Shown piece after piece: positions 44,250-54,057 of a stretch of DNA of 64,000 nucleotides. The first letter of the stretch is position 1. Every line of letters starts with the position of its first letter. The stretch comes from Bacteroides faecis MAJ27 (lineage in GTDB: Bacteria; Bacteroidota; Bacteroidia; Bacteroidales; Bacteroidaceae). Both the position numbers and the translations under genes were made by a program. The DNA is taken from positions 205,334-269,333 of the forward strand of contig NZ_FNNN01000004.1 of assembly GCF_900106755.1 (NCBI RefSeq). Direction: 5' to 3'. Under the pieces are notes generated by a model. That model was not told the origin of the DNA and made no database searches. It was given only the letters and a program-made list of their open reading frames with translations.

Positions 44250-46298
44250 TTAGTTATTTACGGAAGGCAACGGAGAATAATCTTTGCTGTAACGCAACAT
44301 TTGCTCTACGTAGTCTTCGTCATAAGACACGGTAACATCAGTGATATTTCCATCCTTGTCAGTCACCAGTTCATATACCGGATTTATAAACCCTTTATAA
44401 GGAGCCAGATTCAGCTTTTTATAACGCTCCAACACTTCGGCATGCAAAGTCGGATCAACTTTCACCGCATAATTTTCGACCAATGTACGGGCTCCTTCAA
44501 AATCACCTGTTGACTTGATTCGCTGAATTTCAGCCAGCAGTTCACCGAACAGTTCACGTACTTTCTCGTAATCATTGACTACTACATAAGTTTTTCCGTC
44601 CTTCTTCACCATTTCGACCACTTTGTCGGGAGCACCTTTTTCAAATACCCAACGGGCAATCAGCTGGCGATTGCGCATGTGAGCCTCCTCTATATTGTTT
44701 CCCGGCTCAATGCGTACGAGTTGAGTCATCAGACCATTCATCAGGAATGTATAATACTCCGCTTTATATGCTTCAGCATCGGGAACAAGTTTCAATTCCA
44801 CCAGCTTCGGATCAGCTACATAATACAGTCCGAACAAGTCAGCACGTGCTTCTTCGATTGTAGAGCCATAAGCTTTCAATGCATCAGGATCTACCCCTGG
44901 AAGAAGCTTGCCGGAACCGTGTCCGAGACATTCATGTAAGTCGGTATGAAGTTCACCTGTCAGATCACCATATTGATCGATTCGCTGTCTTTCTTCATCA
45001 TTGTAAACGAATTCTTCATTAAAACCATTTCCGTGAGCCGCCTTATTATAAGCATCTGTGATGTTACCAATCGTTACAGACTTAGAACCATGATGGGCGC
45101 GAATCCAGTTAGCGTTCGGAAGATTGATACCGATGGCAGTTGCAGGATATAAGTCGCCGGCAAGAATAGCTGCGGTGATCACCTTAGCAGATACTCCTTT
45201 TACTTTCTCCTTTTTGAAAGATTTATCGACCGGAGAATGATCTTCGAACCATTGCGCATTGCTGCTGATGATCTCCGTACGGTGGGTAGCTTCCAAATCC
45301 TTGAAGTTAACCAATGATTCCCAACTGGCTTTCACTCCCAGCGGATCACCATAACTTTCTGTAAAGCCATTCACAAAATCGATTCTGGAATCAAGATCTT
45401 TCACCCAAAGAATAGCATATTCATCGAAGTCCTTCAGACTGCCTGTTTCATAAAATTGAATCAGTTTGCCGATCACTGCCTTCTGCGCATCATTTTCAGC
45501 TACCGATTCCGCTTTCTTCAACCAGTATACGATCTTTTCAATCGCCTGAGTATAAAGTCCGCCTACTTTCCATACTTTTTCCTGTATTTTTCCATCCTCT
45601 TTGACCAGACGGCTGTTCAGTCCGTATGAAACCGGAGTTTCATCTTTCGGATCTTTCATTGCTCCGTAGAAGCTTTCCGCCTCCTGCTGAGTAACTCCGT
45701 CATAATAATTGCAGGCCGAAGTCAACACCAAGTCTTCACCATCCGCCTGATTTACACGTTTCGACATGATAGCCGGATCAAACATTACCGGGAAAAGCTC
45801 GTCACAGAGTTGTTCAGCAGTCTGTCCTTCCGCCAGCGGAAGTAATTGGGCATCCATTCCGAGTACAGCCTTCTTCAGGAAGTCTTGCGAGAAATCGGGC
45901 ACAAACTTTTCCATACCATAATGATGATGAATGCCATTGGAGAACCATACCCGTTTGAGGTACACTTCCATATTTTTAAAGTCGGAAGTCGATTTGTCAC
46001 CTTGATAATGGGTGTAAACAGCTTCGAGCATCCGACGGATTCTCAAGTTATACTTTCCATTCTGATCAAACAGGATGTCACGTCCTTCCAGGGCAGCCTG
46101 AGTCAGATAATAAACCAATTCTTTCTGTTTCAGCGTCAAAGTCTCGAATTCGGGGACCTTGTACCGCAATATTTGTAAGTCTGCAAATTGTTCCACTGTA
46201 TAATCAAATTTATCTGCTTCAGCAGTTGTTGTTTTGGCTCCACCACAGGATGCAAGGATCGTAGCGGTTACGGCCATCGAAATAAAATGTTTTTTCAT
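44250..46298 (-). CDS. Dipeptidyl peptidase III (M49), lipoprotein-like start
   Basis: This 682-residue protein has a lipoprotein-type signal (TATILASCGG, Cys18). The M49 zinc motif HExxGH reads H455-E-C-L-G-H460, with the second motif EEARAD at 482-487 and zinc ligand Glu483. Bacterial DPP III removes dipeptides from peptide N-termini. The Cys in HECLGH (human enzyme HELLGH) is the feature known from the B. thetaiotaomicron enzyme. Upstream partner of the AlkD-like gene. Confidence 0.93.
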   Translation of the reverse strand: MKKHFISMAVTATILASCGGAKTTTAEADKFDYTVEQFADLQILRYKVPEFETLTLKQKELVYYLTQAALEGRDILFDQNGKYNLRIRRMLEAVYTHYQGDKSTSDFKNMEVYLKRVWFSNGIHHHYGMEKFVPDFSQDFLKKAVLGMDAQLLPLAEGQTAEQLCDELFPVMFDPAIMSKRVNQADGEDLVLTSACNYYDGVTQQEAESFYGAMKDPKDETPVSYGLNSRLVKEDGKIQEKVWKVGGLYTQAIEKIVYWLKKAESVAENDAQKAVIGKLIQFYETGSLKDFDEYAILWVKDLDSRIDFVNGFTESYGDPLGVKASWESLVNFKDLEATHRTEIISSNAQWFEDHSPVDKSFKKEKVKGVSAKVITAAILAGDLYPATAIGINLPNANWIRAHHGSKSVTIGNITDAYNKAAHGNGFNEEFVYNDEERQRIDQYGDLTGELHTDLHECLGHGSGKLLPGVDPDALKAYGSTIEEARADLFGLYYVADPKLVELKLVPDAEAYKAEYYTFLMNGLMTQLVRIEPGNNIEEAHMRNRQLIARWVFEKGAPDKVVEMVKKDGKTYVVVNDYEKVRELFGELLAEIQRIKSTGDFEGARTLVENYAVKVDPTLHAEVLERYKKLNLAPYKGFINPVYELVTDKDGNITDVTVSYDEDYVEQMLRYSKDYSPLPSVNN

Positions 46299-46326
46299 AA
46301 TTACTGATATTGATTAATTAAATAAG

Positions 46327-46371
46327 AAAAGGAATTATCTCCGAACTTTTCATTCAGAGGTAATTCCTTTT
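46327..46371 (-). terminator. Terminator of the AraC-type regulator gene
   Basis: AAAAGGAATTA (46327-46337) pairs with TAATTCCTTTT (46361-46371), extended by CTC/GAG, 22 bases past the stop. Confidence 0.82.
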
Positions 46372-46392
46372 GGTCAGTATCGGAAAACGCAA

Positions 46393-46857
46393 TTACTTCT
46401 TACTATCAGCGTGTTTCTTGCGATATCCGTTAGGAGTTTCACCTACATTCTTGTAAAATGCAGCGTAAAAAGATTGACGATTTGCAAAGCCAACCATTGC
46501 GCTGATTTCTTCTACATTCTTGTCGGCATAACGCTTATCTGTCAACAAATGCAGAGCGTCTTTTACTCTGTATTCATTCAACAAACAAGAATAGTTCATA
46601 CCAAAACGAGAATTCACTACTGCAGAAAGGTAACGAGTGTTCGTTTTCAATTCTTTAGCTAAATCCTTAGCTGAATAATCAGGATCTTTGTACTTCTTCT
46701 GAACAACTACAATGTTCAGAATCTTGTCATACAACTCGTCTGCCAGTTCCGGTCTGATTAATGACCGATATGCAGCCTTCTTTTCTTTCTTTTCCCTCAA
46801 ATTGTAGGGACGTTTCTTTGGAGCTTCCTCCGCTTTTTTGTTCTCTAAATCACTCAT
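46393..46857 (-). CDS. Small AraC-family transcription factor
   Basis: This 154-residue protein has a basic N-terminal segment (KKAEEAPKKRPYNLREKKEKK) and a C-terminal AraC-type double helix-turn-helix (about 55-148: KDLAKELKTNTRYLSAVVNSRFG, then EISAMVGFANRQSFYAAFYKNVGETPNGYRK, in parts). It lacks a sensory domain, as in many short Bacteroides regulators. Target unknown. It lies between DPP III and the divergent recQ. Confidence 0.88.
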   Translation of the reverse strand: MSDLENKKAEEAPKKRPYNLREKKEKKAAYRSLIRPELADELYDKILNIVVVQKKYKDPDYSAKDLAKELKTNTRYLSAVVNSRFGMNYSCLLNEYRVKDALHLLTDKRYADKNVEEISAMVGFANRQSFYAAFYKNVGETPNGYRKKHADSKK

Positions 46858-47096
46858 TGAATTAACTGGTTAGGGTTTGTTTATTTGTTATTAATTGCTC
46901 ATTTGCAACGTTACATGTTACAAATGTCTTACTTTTTTTTTAAACACACAATTATTTTGTGCATTTTTTTTTCTAATAAAACAATCAAAAACCTTGAAAA
47001 AGAGGAATTAAGGGTGAATAATAAGAAACTTTAACTCTTGAAGCATTAAAATCAAAACAGAAATCGAGACATGATAAAGATTGCTAAAGAAAAGCG

Positions 47097-47104
47097 TACC
47101 TTTG
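47097..47104 (+). promoter_or_regulatory. -7 element for recQ
   Basis: TACCTTTG, perfect match, 17 bases before the first ATG at 47122; no -33 at ideal spacing. The rest of 46858-47096 shows nothing recognisable apart from A/T runs. Confidence 0.55.
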
Positions 47105-47121
47105 CCACAAAGTTTAAATAA

Positions 47122-48933
47122 ATGTTGATGAAAGAAACTCTAAAAACATATTTCGGTTATGACAGCTTCCGCCCGTTGCAGGAAGAGATCATCCGTCACG
47201 TACTGAATAAGCAAGATGCACTGGTATTGATGCCCACCGGCGGAGGCAAATCGATCTGTTACCAACTGCCCGCATTGCTCTCCGAAGGAACGACTGTAGT
47301 AGTTTCTCCGCTTATTTCCCTGATGAAAGATCAGGTAGAAACATTGCAAGCCAATGGTATCGCGGCAGGAGCACTCAACAGCAGCAATGACGAAACTGAA
47401 AACGCCAATCTCCGTCGTGCCTGCGTTGAAGGCCGCCTGAAACTGCTTTATATCTCACCGGAAAAGTTGATAGCGGAAAAAGACTATCTGTTGCGGGATA
47501 TGAGCATTTCACTCTTTGCCATTGACGAAGCGCACTGTATTTCCCAATGGGGCCATGACTTCCGACCGGAATATACACAAATGGGAATGCTCCATCAGCA
47601 ATTTCCTCAGATACCGATTATCGCATTAACGGCAACAGCGGATAAAATAACCCGCGAGGATATTATCCGACAGTTGCATCTGGTTCAACCCCGGACGTTT
47701 ATTTCTTCTTTTGACCGTCCCAACATCAGCCTGGACGTGAAACGCGGTTTTCAGGCAAAAGAGAAAAATAAAGCGATTCTGGAATTTATCCATCGCCACA
47801 GAGAAGAAAGCGGAATCATCTACTGCATGAGCCGCAATAAAACGGAAACCGTAGCACAGATGCTGCAAAAACAAGGAATCCGATGCGGTGTTTATCATGC
47901 CGGACTGTCTTCTCAACATCGGGACGAAACTCAGAACGATTTCATCAACGACCGCATTCAGGTAGTATGTGCTACGATTGCCTTTGGTATGGGAATCAAT
48001 AAATCGAATGTCCGTTGGGTCATCCATTACAACCTTCCTAAAAGTATTGAAAGTTTTTATCAGGAAATCGGGCGTGCAGGGCGTGATGGCTTGTCAAGTG
48101 ATACAGTATTGTTCTATTCATTGGGGGACTTGATACTGTTAACTAAATTCGCCACAGAAAGCAGCCAGCAGACCATCAACCTGGAAAAACTGCAACGTAT
48201 GCAACAATATGCTGAAGCAGATATCTGCCGCAGAAGAATTCTGCTAAGCTATTTTGGAGAAACCTCAACAGAAGATTGCGGAAACTGTGATGTCTGTAAA
48301 AATCCGCCACAACGGTTTGACGGTACGGTGATTGTACAAAAAGCGTTAAGTGCCATTGCCCGGGCGAATCAACAAATAAGTACGGGTACATTAATAGATA
48401 TTCTTCGTGGAAGTTATTCGGCAGAAGTGACGGCAAAAGGATATCAGGAATTAAAAACATTTGGTGCAGGAAGAGACATACCACCTCGTGACTGGCAGGA
48501 TTATTTACTCCAGATGTTACAACTGGGCTATTTTGAAATAGCCTACAATGAGAACAACCATCTCAAAATTACTCAAAGCGGAAGTGACATTCTTTTTGGA
48601 AAAGCAAAAGCGACACTCGCTGTGATTCACCGGGAAGAAATCGCGACAGGAAAAGGGAAAAAGAAGAAGGTAGTCATTGCCAAAGAACTTCCTTTCGGCA
48701 TCCCCGGTGGAGAAAACGAAGATTTATTCGAAGCATTAAGGGCATTGCGGAAACAAATAGCAGATCAGGACGGACTTCCTGCATACATCGTCTTGTCTGA
48801 TAAAGTGCTGCATCTGCTTAGTATTTCTCGCCCGACTACCATCGAAGAATTCGGAGAAATCAATGGTATCGGAGAGTTTAAGAAGAAGAAATACGGAAAA
48901 GAGTTCGTGAACCTGATCCGACAGTTTGTATAG
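47122..48933 (+). CDS. recQ: ATP-dependent DNA helicase RecQ
   Basis: This 603-residue protein has helicase motif I MPTGGGKS (36-43), motif II DEAH (IDEAHCISQWGHDFR), and motif VI-like QEIGRAGRDG. The zinc-binding RecQ-Ct domain carries ADICRRRILLSYFGE...CGNCDVCKNPP. A C-terminal HRDC domain follows (about 525-603). RecQ unwinds recombination intermediates. Start at 47122 or 47128. Canonical. Confidence 0.96.
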   Translation: MLMKETLKTYFGYDSFRPLQEEIIRHVLNKQDALVLMPTGGGKSICYQLPALLSEGTTVVVSPLISLMKDQVETLQANGIAAGALNSSNDETENANLRRACVEGRLKLLYISPEKLIAEKDYLLRDMSISLFAIDEAHCISQWGHDFRPEYTQMGMLHQQFPQIPIIALTATADKITREDIIRQLHLVQPRTFISSFDRPNISLDVKRGFQAKEKNKAILEFIHRHREESGIIYCMSRNKTETVAQMLQKQGIRCGVYHAGLSSQHRDETQNDFINDRIQVVCATIAFGMGINKSNVRWVIHYNLPKSIESFYQEIGRAGRDGLSSDTVLFYSLGDLILLTKFATESSQQTINLEKLQRMQQYAEADICRRRILLSYFGETSTEDCGNCDVCKNPPQRFDGTVIVQKALSAIARANQQISTGTLIDILRGSYSAEVTAKGYQELKTFGAGRDIPPRDWQDYLLQMLQLGYFEIAYNENNHLKITQSGSDILFGKAKATLAVIHREEIATGKGKKKKVVIAKELPFGIPGGENEDLFEALRALRKQIADQDGLPAYIVLSDKVLHLLSISRPTTIEEFGEINGIGEFKKKKYGKEFVNLIRQFV

Positions 48934-49014
48934 TAATCCGGTGCTAATTTATCGACTTCGTAAAAAACGCTCGATATAAAAAAGACATATTATTACGTCG
49001 TTATGAAATAAAAT

Positions 49015-49099
49015 CAGGCACAGAATTACACGGATGAACAGGGTTTTAGTAGTCTATCCAATCTCCTAAAACCGTGAAATCTGTGTAATCCGTGCCTAA
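49015..49099. repeat. Intergenic palindromic repeat, family B, copy 2
   Basis: Left arm 49015-49049 and right arm 49066-49099 pair imperfectly (core GTGTAATCCGTGCCT; inner GGTTTTAG/CTAAAACC). It shares TGTAATCCG and CCGTGCCTAA with 31516-31601. Located between convergent recQ and acyltransferase genes, where it may also terminate transcription. Confidence 0.82.
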
Positions 49100-49112
49100 A
49101 AAAATCAGTTAT

Positions 49113-50201
49113 TTATCCTATTATCCATTTACTTCCCGGTATAAACGAGATAAGTTTCGTAGTCACATAACAGCAGATAAATGTACTTACTGCAATGCAT
49201 GGTATCGCGGCAACAGTAGGTAATTCCAGAGTACTCTTGAACACCGTCGCCCACAATCCGAGCCAGAATATGTGCATAAGATACATACCATAGCTGAGTT
49301 TCGACATGTCAGTTACAAGCCGTGGAGCTTCCGCACGGTTTATGCATGTGAAAAGCAAGAATGTACCGGCAGTTAAAAGTACGCAGTTGATTGTACAGAA
49401 GGCCCATCCTATCTCTATCACAGGTGTAGAAAGAGTTTCTCCGGGTATAGCCTGTATATAGAATGAGTAAATTGTCAATGCAGCTCCGACAACCATCAAA
49501 ACAAGTCCTACGATAAAACGTCTGGAGCGGTCCCAAGTTAGATGTACACGTATATAATGTGCCAGTACAAGATATCCAAGGAAACCTGAGAAGTACCATA
49601 ACATGTGGTATTCATTCCAGAAACATTGTCCCCACACTTCACCAAACCAGCGGTTAAAGTACGGCATACATGTTGATAACAGGAACAGTCCAATGAAGAA
49701 ACGTTCTTCTTTCGCCGTGGCTTTACTCAGCCATGGAGATATAATAGGTATAAACAGGTAAAGGCTGATCAGAGGATACATGAACCAAAAGTGTCCGGCA
49801 AGCGTCGGGAAATTCAGGAGTATCCGAGACAAGTCCTTTAATGATGTTTCTCCATCTAGCTGTCCCCACAACATTGGCAGGGTAGAATATAATATCATAA
49901 ATATGAAAAACGGCGGCAGGATATGAGTGAAGCGGCGGTGATAAAATTGCCATGAGGTCTGCCCCTCTTTCATCGGTACCAGCAAATAGGCAGAGACAAT
50001 CATGAACAGTGGTACTGCCATACGTGAAAAGCCGTCGTACACGGCCACCCACAAACGGTCTGCCTCATTAGCTAAATAAGACTGCGGTCCTGCCATATCG
50101 GTAGATCCGGCAGCACCGTAAAAGTTTTCACTGGCGTGGACCACCATAACAAGGAAACATGCGAACACGCGCACGTAATCTAAAAAAACGATACGTTTCA
50201 T
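49113..50201 (-). CDS. Acyltransferase-3 family membrane protein
   Basis: This 362-residue protein has about 10 membrane helices. The family His is near the N-terminus (FLDYVRVFACFLVMVVHASENF) and an Arg-rich loop RRFTHILPPFF follows. Members O-acetylate or otherwise acylate surface glycans and lipids (OafA/WecH type). Acceptor unknown. Monocistronic. It could modify the O-antigen or capsule; no glycan genes are adjacent. Confidence 0.87.
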   Translation of the reverse strand: MKRIVFLDYVRVFACFLVMVVHASENFYGAAGSTDMAGPQSYLANEADRLWVAVYDGFSRMAVPLFMIVSAYLLVPMKEGQTSWQFYHRRFTHILPPFFIFMILYSTLPMLWGQLDGETSLKDLSRILLNFPTLAGHFWFMYPLISLYLFIPIISPWLSKATAKEERFFIGLFLLSTCMPYFNRWFGEVWGQCFWNEYHMLWYFSGFLGYLVLAHYIRVHLTWDRSRRFIVGLVLMVVGAALTIYSFYIQAIPGETLSTPVIEIGWAFCTINCVLLTAGTFLLFTCINRAEAPRLVTDMSKLSYGMYLMHIFWLGLWATVFKSTLELPTVAAIPCIAVSTFICCYVTTKLISFIPGSKWIIG

Positions 50202-50315
50202 TTTCTGTTTGAGTATTAGTTAGTAGTAAAAATGTTTTTAGTTTTGTCTTTTCTATGCGGAACATGTATTCATAGCGGAAATACTGCACTTAGTTTCCGT
50301 ATACTGTCTGAAGTT

Positions 50316-51134
50316 CTACTTACATTGTTTTAGCTGCTCGTGCAAATCAGCAGGAGGTATGCCCAGCGAAATAGCTTTTTCAAAATCCGTTTTAGCCAAT
50401 GCTTTCTTTTTCTGTGTCAGATAAATATTGCCACGCAACAGATAGGCATCCGCCGAAGACGGCTTCAGGCGAATCGCTTCTTCCAGGTCAACGAGAGCCA
50501 AATCTTCATGCTTCATTTCACGTTCTACATCAGCACGGGCAATATAGAGAGTCGCATCTTCGGGAGTCGCCGCAATCATCTTATTAAGGATTTCGAGCGC
50601 TTCCTTGAACTTCCCTTCTTTCTGTTCCAGGGTAGCCAGACCCAGCCGCCCGCTATAATTCTGCGGATCAAGCTCCAACAGGCGATTATAATCGATTCGT
50701 GCCGCAGGATAATCCCTCCGGAGCACATAGATATATGCCCGCATCAACAGCGCTTCTTTATTTTGCTTGTCTTCGTCAAGTACCAGGCAATAATCGGTAT
50801 AGGCACGATCCGTATTTCCCATTTCCAGATTGATCGCAGCCCGATCCAGCAAGATAGGCACTGCCAATGGAGCAAAGTTCAATGCAAAGGAATAAGATTC
50901 GAGTGCCTTATCATATTCCCCCATACGGCGCTGTACCAACCCCAGATTGGAGAAAAGCATGGCATTCTTCGCATTCTTCGGTTCCAGTTTCAAAGCCTGA
51001 AGCAAAAGCTCTTCCGCTTTGTGGAGACTGTCCATCTCGATATATTCAATCGCCTTTTCTGATAATTGCTGATAGGTTTGCGCACATAAGGCAACTGGAA
51101 AGCTAAACAATAAAATTAAAATAATTCTTATCAT
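50316..51134 (-). CDS. Exported tetratricopeptide-repeat protein
   Basis: This 272-residue protein has a signal peptide (cleavage after ALCAQ) and about six TPR units from residue 25 to 260 (e.g. AKNAMLFSNLGLVQRRMGEYDKALESYSFAL, given in part). TPRs act as protein-interaction scaffolds; no catalytic domain is seen. It is co-transcribed with cysK, starting 10 bases after its stop. Periplasmic role unknown. Confidence 0.87.
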   Translation of the reverse strand: MIRIILILLFSFPVALCAQTYQQLSEKAIEYIEMDSLHKAEELLLQALKLEPKNAKNAMLFSNLGLVQRRMGEYDKALESYSFALNFAPLAVPILLDRAAINLEMGNTDRAYTDYCLVLDEDKQNKEALLMRAYIYVLRRDYPAARIDYNRLLELDPQNYSGRLGLATLEQKEGKFKEALEILNKMIAATPEDATLYIARADVEREMKHEDLALVDLEEAIRLKPSSADAYLLRGNIYLTQKKKALAKTDFEKAISLGIPPADLHEQLKQCK

Positions 51135-51144
51135 GGTTTAAGTA

Positions 51145-52098
51145 TTAATCCAAAGGATAGGCATCAAAAGCGAACAATTCCGTCGACAGATAGCGTTCTC
51201 CCGTATCAGGTAACAACGCAACAATTCTTTTGTTCTTGAATTCCGAACGCTGTGCCAACTGACGGGCTGCATAAACAGCCGCTCCCGAAGAGATTCCGGC
51301 AAGCAACCCTTCTATAGCAGCCAGCTCCCGTCCGGCACGAATAGCTTCATCATCGGGCACACCGATTACTTCATCCACTACAGAAGCATCATAAAGTCCG
51401 GGAATAAAATTCGCTCCGATTCCCTGTATACGATGGGGAGCAGCCTGCCCTCCCGCCAATATGGGAGACGACGCAGGTTCTACCGCAACAATATATACAT
51501 TCGGATTATGTTTTTTTAAAGCACGTGCTACACCGCAAATCGTCCCTCCGGTTCCTACTCCGGCAACGAACACTGCCACTTCGCCATCTGTGTCCCGCCA
51601 GATTTCTTCTCCCGTTGTCCGCTCATGGACAGCAGCATTCGAAGGATTTTCAAACTGTTGCAGAATGACCGAACCGGGAATACTATCCCGCAACTCCTGC
51701 GCCTTGGCAATAGAAGCTGCCATACCTCCCAGTCCATCCGTCAACACAATCTGCGCACCCAGTGCTTTCAACAGATTTCTCCGTTCCAGACTCATCGTTT
51801 CGGGCATAGTCAATATCAGATGATATCCTTTAATGGTCGCTACCATTGCCAGTCCAACTCCTGTATTTCCACTGGTCGGTTCAATGATTGTAGCACCGGG
51901 CTTCAGTGCTCCACGGGCTTCCGCATCTTCAATCATGGAAAGAGCGACTCTGTCTTTCACGCTTCCCGCCGGATTAAACGCCTCCAGTTTAGCAATAATA
52001 TTCTGTTCAAGACCATACTTTCCACTATAACCGGAAAGTTCCATTAGAGGTGTATTACCCACTAAATCTGTTAATTTATTCGCAATTTTTGCCATCAT
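51145..52098 (-). CDS. cysK: Cysteine synthase A
   Basis: This 317-residue PLP enzyme has Schiff-base Lys48 in NPAGSVKDRVA, the PTSGNTGVGLA substrate loop, and the GTGGTICGVAR phosphate-binding loop. It makes cysteine from O-acetylserine and sulfide. Two in-frame Met codons begin the gene. A perfect -7 element TATCTTTG (52132-52125) lies upstream, back to back with the promoter of the divergent gene. Confidence 0.96.
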   Translation of the reverse strand: MMAKIANKLTDLVGNTPLMELSGYSGKYGLEQNIIAKLEAFNPAGSVKDRVALSMIEDAEARGALKPGATIIEPTSGNTGVGLAMVATIKGYHLILTMPETMSLERRNLLKALGAQIVLTDGLGGMAASIAKAQELRDSIPGSVILQQFENPSNAAVHERTTGEEIWRDTDGEVAVFVAGVGTGGTICGVARALKKHNPNVYIVAVEPASSPILAGGQAAPHRIQGIGANFIPGLYDASVVDEVIGVPDDEAIRAGRELAAIEGLLAGISSGAAVYAARQLAQRSEFKNKRIVALLPDTGERYLSTELFAFDAYPLD

Positions 52099-52124
52099 TC
52101 ACCTCGTTTTATCAGGTTGATGCG

Positions 52125-52153
52125 CAAAGATACAGAAAAGAATTGTACCTTTG
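52125..52153. promoter_or_regulatory. Divergent promoter pair for cysK and the membrane transferase
   Basis: The minus strand carries TATCTTTG (52132-52125) for cysK and the plus strand TACCTTTG (52146-52153) for the gene at 52184. Both match the -7 consensus perfectly and only 13 bases separate them, so polymerases would compete. Neither has a good -33. Confidence 0.75.
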
Positions 52154-52183
52154 TCTCCGTTCATTATTTTTAAGTTTATAGAT

Positions 52184-54019
52184 ATGAAAAAGAGAATACT
52201 GCAATTTCTCACGACTTATTTTTTGTTCGTTCTTCTGTTTGTCCTTCAAAAACCTATTTTCATGGTTTACTACCATGAACTTTATACAGACGCCTCCATC
52301 GGCGATTATTTCAACGTTATGTGGCACGGCTTGCCTCTGGATTTCTCACTGGCAGGATATCTGACTGCTATTCCGGGCTTCCTGCTTATCGCTTCCGCCT
52401 GGACGAAATCTTCCATATTACGCCGTATCCGGCAAGGTTATTTCGGAATCATCTCTTTTGTGATGTCCTGTATCTTCATTGTCGATCTGGGCTTGTACGG
52501 CTTCTGGGGATTCCGGCTGGATGCTACTCCGATCTTCTATTTCTTCTCCTCCCCGAAGGATGCGATGGCGAGCGTCAGTTTCTGGTTTATATTACTCGGT
52601 GTACTGGCTATGCTGATTTACGCAGCCATTCTCTACGGTATTTTCTACACCGTACTTATTCGGGAGAAAACACCACTGAAAATACCTTATCAACGGCAAT
52701 ATGTATCCCTCGTTCTTTTGTTGCTGACAGCTGCGCTTTTCATTCCCATCCGCGGTGGTTTTTCCGTGTCAACCATGAATCTGAGTAAAGTATATTATAG
52801 TCAGAATCAGCGAATGAATCATGCTGCCATCAATCCGGCATTCAGTTTTATGTATTCCGCTACCCATCAAAACAATTTCGATAAGCAATATCGGTTCATG
52901 GACCCGAAAGTTGCGGATGATCTGTTTGCAGAAATGCTGGATAAACCTGTTACTGCAACAGACAGTATCCCACAAATTCTGAATACTCAGCGCCCGAATA
53001 TTATCTTTATCATCCTCGAAAGTTTTTCTACACACCTGATGGAAACGATGGGAGGACAACCAAATGTGGCAGTGAATATGGATAAATTCGGAAAAGAAGG
53101 AGTGTTATTCACTAATTTCTATGCAAACAGTTTCCGCACAGATCGCGGACTGGCCTCTATTATCAGTGGTTATCCCGGTCAGCCAAGTACCAGTATTATG
53201 AAGTATCCTGAAAAGACAGACGGGCTCCCTTCCATTCCACGCAGTCTGAAAGATGCCGGATACAGTCTGGAATACTACTACGGAGGAGATGCAGACTTCA
53301 CTAACATGCGTTCCTATCTGGTTTCATCGGGCATTGAGAAGATTATTTCAGAGACAGATTTTCCTTTGTCCGAACGCCCGGGCAAATGGGGAGCACCGGA
53401 CCACGCACTCTTCCAACGTTTTATGAAAGACCTGAAAGAAGAGAAACAACAGGAACCCTTCTTCAAAATTATACAGACATCAAGCAGTCATGAGCCCTTT
53501 GAAGTTCCCTTCTACCGGTTGGATGACAAAGTCCTGAATGCTTTCGCCTACGCAGACAGTTGTGTAGGAGATTTTGTGAAACAGTATAAGGCGACTCCTA
53601 TGTGGAAAAATACGCTGATTGTACTTGTACCGGATCATTTGGGTGCCTACCCCCGTCCGGTAGAAAATCCGCTGGAGGGACATACAATTCCGCTCATACT
53701 TATCGGAGGAGCTGTGAAGGAACCACGAGTCGTAGAGACCTATGCTTCACAGATTGACATCGCTGCTACTCTACTTTCTCAGCTGGGATTACCGCATGAT
53801 GACTTTACCTTCAGTAAGAATATCTTCAATCCGGCTTCTCCCCACTTCGGGTATTTCACAGAACCGACCCTGTTCGGCATGGTGACTGCGGAAAATCAAT
53901 TAGTGTACAATCTGGATGCCAATACCGTTCAGATAGACGAAGGAACTGAGAAAGGAGCGAATCTGGAAAAAGGAAAAGCCTTCCTTCAGAAGCTATATGA
54001 TGACTTGGCTAAACGATAA
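52184..54019 (+). CDS. LTA synthase-like/alkaline-phosphatase-superfamily membrane transferase
   Basis: From ATG 52184 this gives 611 residues; the longer frame would start inside the promoter. About five N-terminal membrane helices (to residue 210) are followed by an extracytoplasmic sulfatase-fold domain. Metal and active-site motifs are IFIILESFSTHLMET, the putative nucleophile Thr in NSFRTDRGLASI, and VLVPDHLGAYP. Relatives transfer phosphoglycerol or phosphoethanolamine to envelope glycans or lipids. It is followed 38 bases later by lpxF, so a role in lipid A or envelope modification is plausible. Exact substrate unknown. Confidence 0.85.
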   Translation: MKKRILQFLTTYFLFVLLFVLQKPIFMVYYHELYTDASIGDYFNVMWHGLPLDFSLAGYLTAIPGFLLIASAWTKSSILRRIRQGYFGIISFVMSCIFIVDLGLYGFWGFRLDATPIFYFFSSPKDAMASVSFWFILLGVLAMLIYAAILYGIFYTVLIREKTPLKIPYQRQYVSLVLLLLTAALFIPIRGGFSVSTMNLSKVYYSQNQRMNHAAINPAFSFMYSATHQNNFDKQYRFMDPKVADDLFAEMLDKPVTATDSIPQILNTQRPNIIFIILESFSTHLMETMGGQPNVAVNMDKFGKEGVLFTNFYANSFRTDRGLASIISGYPGQPSTSIMKYPEKTDGLPSIPRSLKDAGYSLEYYYGGDADFTNMRSYLVSSGIEKIISETDFPLSERPGKWGAPDHALFQRFMKDLKEEKQQEPFFKIIQTSSSHEPFEVPFYRLDDKVLNAFAYADSCVGDFVKQYKATPMWKNTLIVLVPDHLGAYPRPVENPLEGHTIPLILIGGAVKEPRVVETYASQIDIAATLLSQLGLPHDDFTFSKNIFNPASPHFGYFTEPTLFGMVTAENQLVYNLDANTVQIDEGTEKGANLEKGKAFLQKLYDDLAKR

Positions 54020-54057
54020 GATCAAACAAATCCCTTTTCAATAATACGATTTATTTT

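Noticed and set aside
47071..47121. 16-codon open frame before recQ
   Set aside because: It overlaps the recQ -7 element and has no start signals; chance.
50276..50299. CGGAAA/TTTCCG hairpin after the TPR gene
   Set aside because: Only 6 bp and no T run on the minus strand; too weak to call a terminator.
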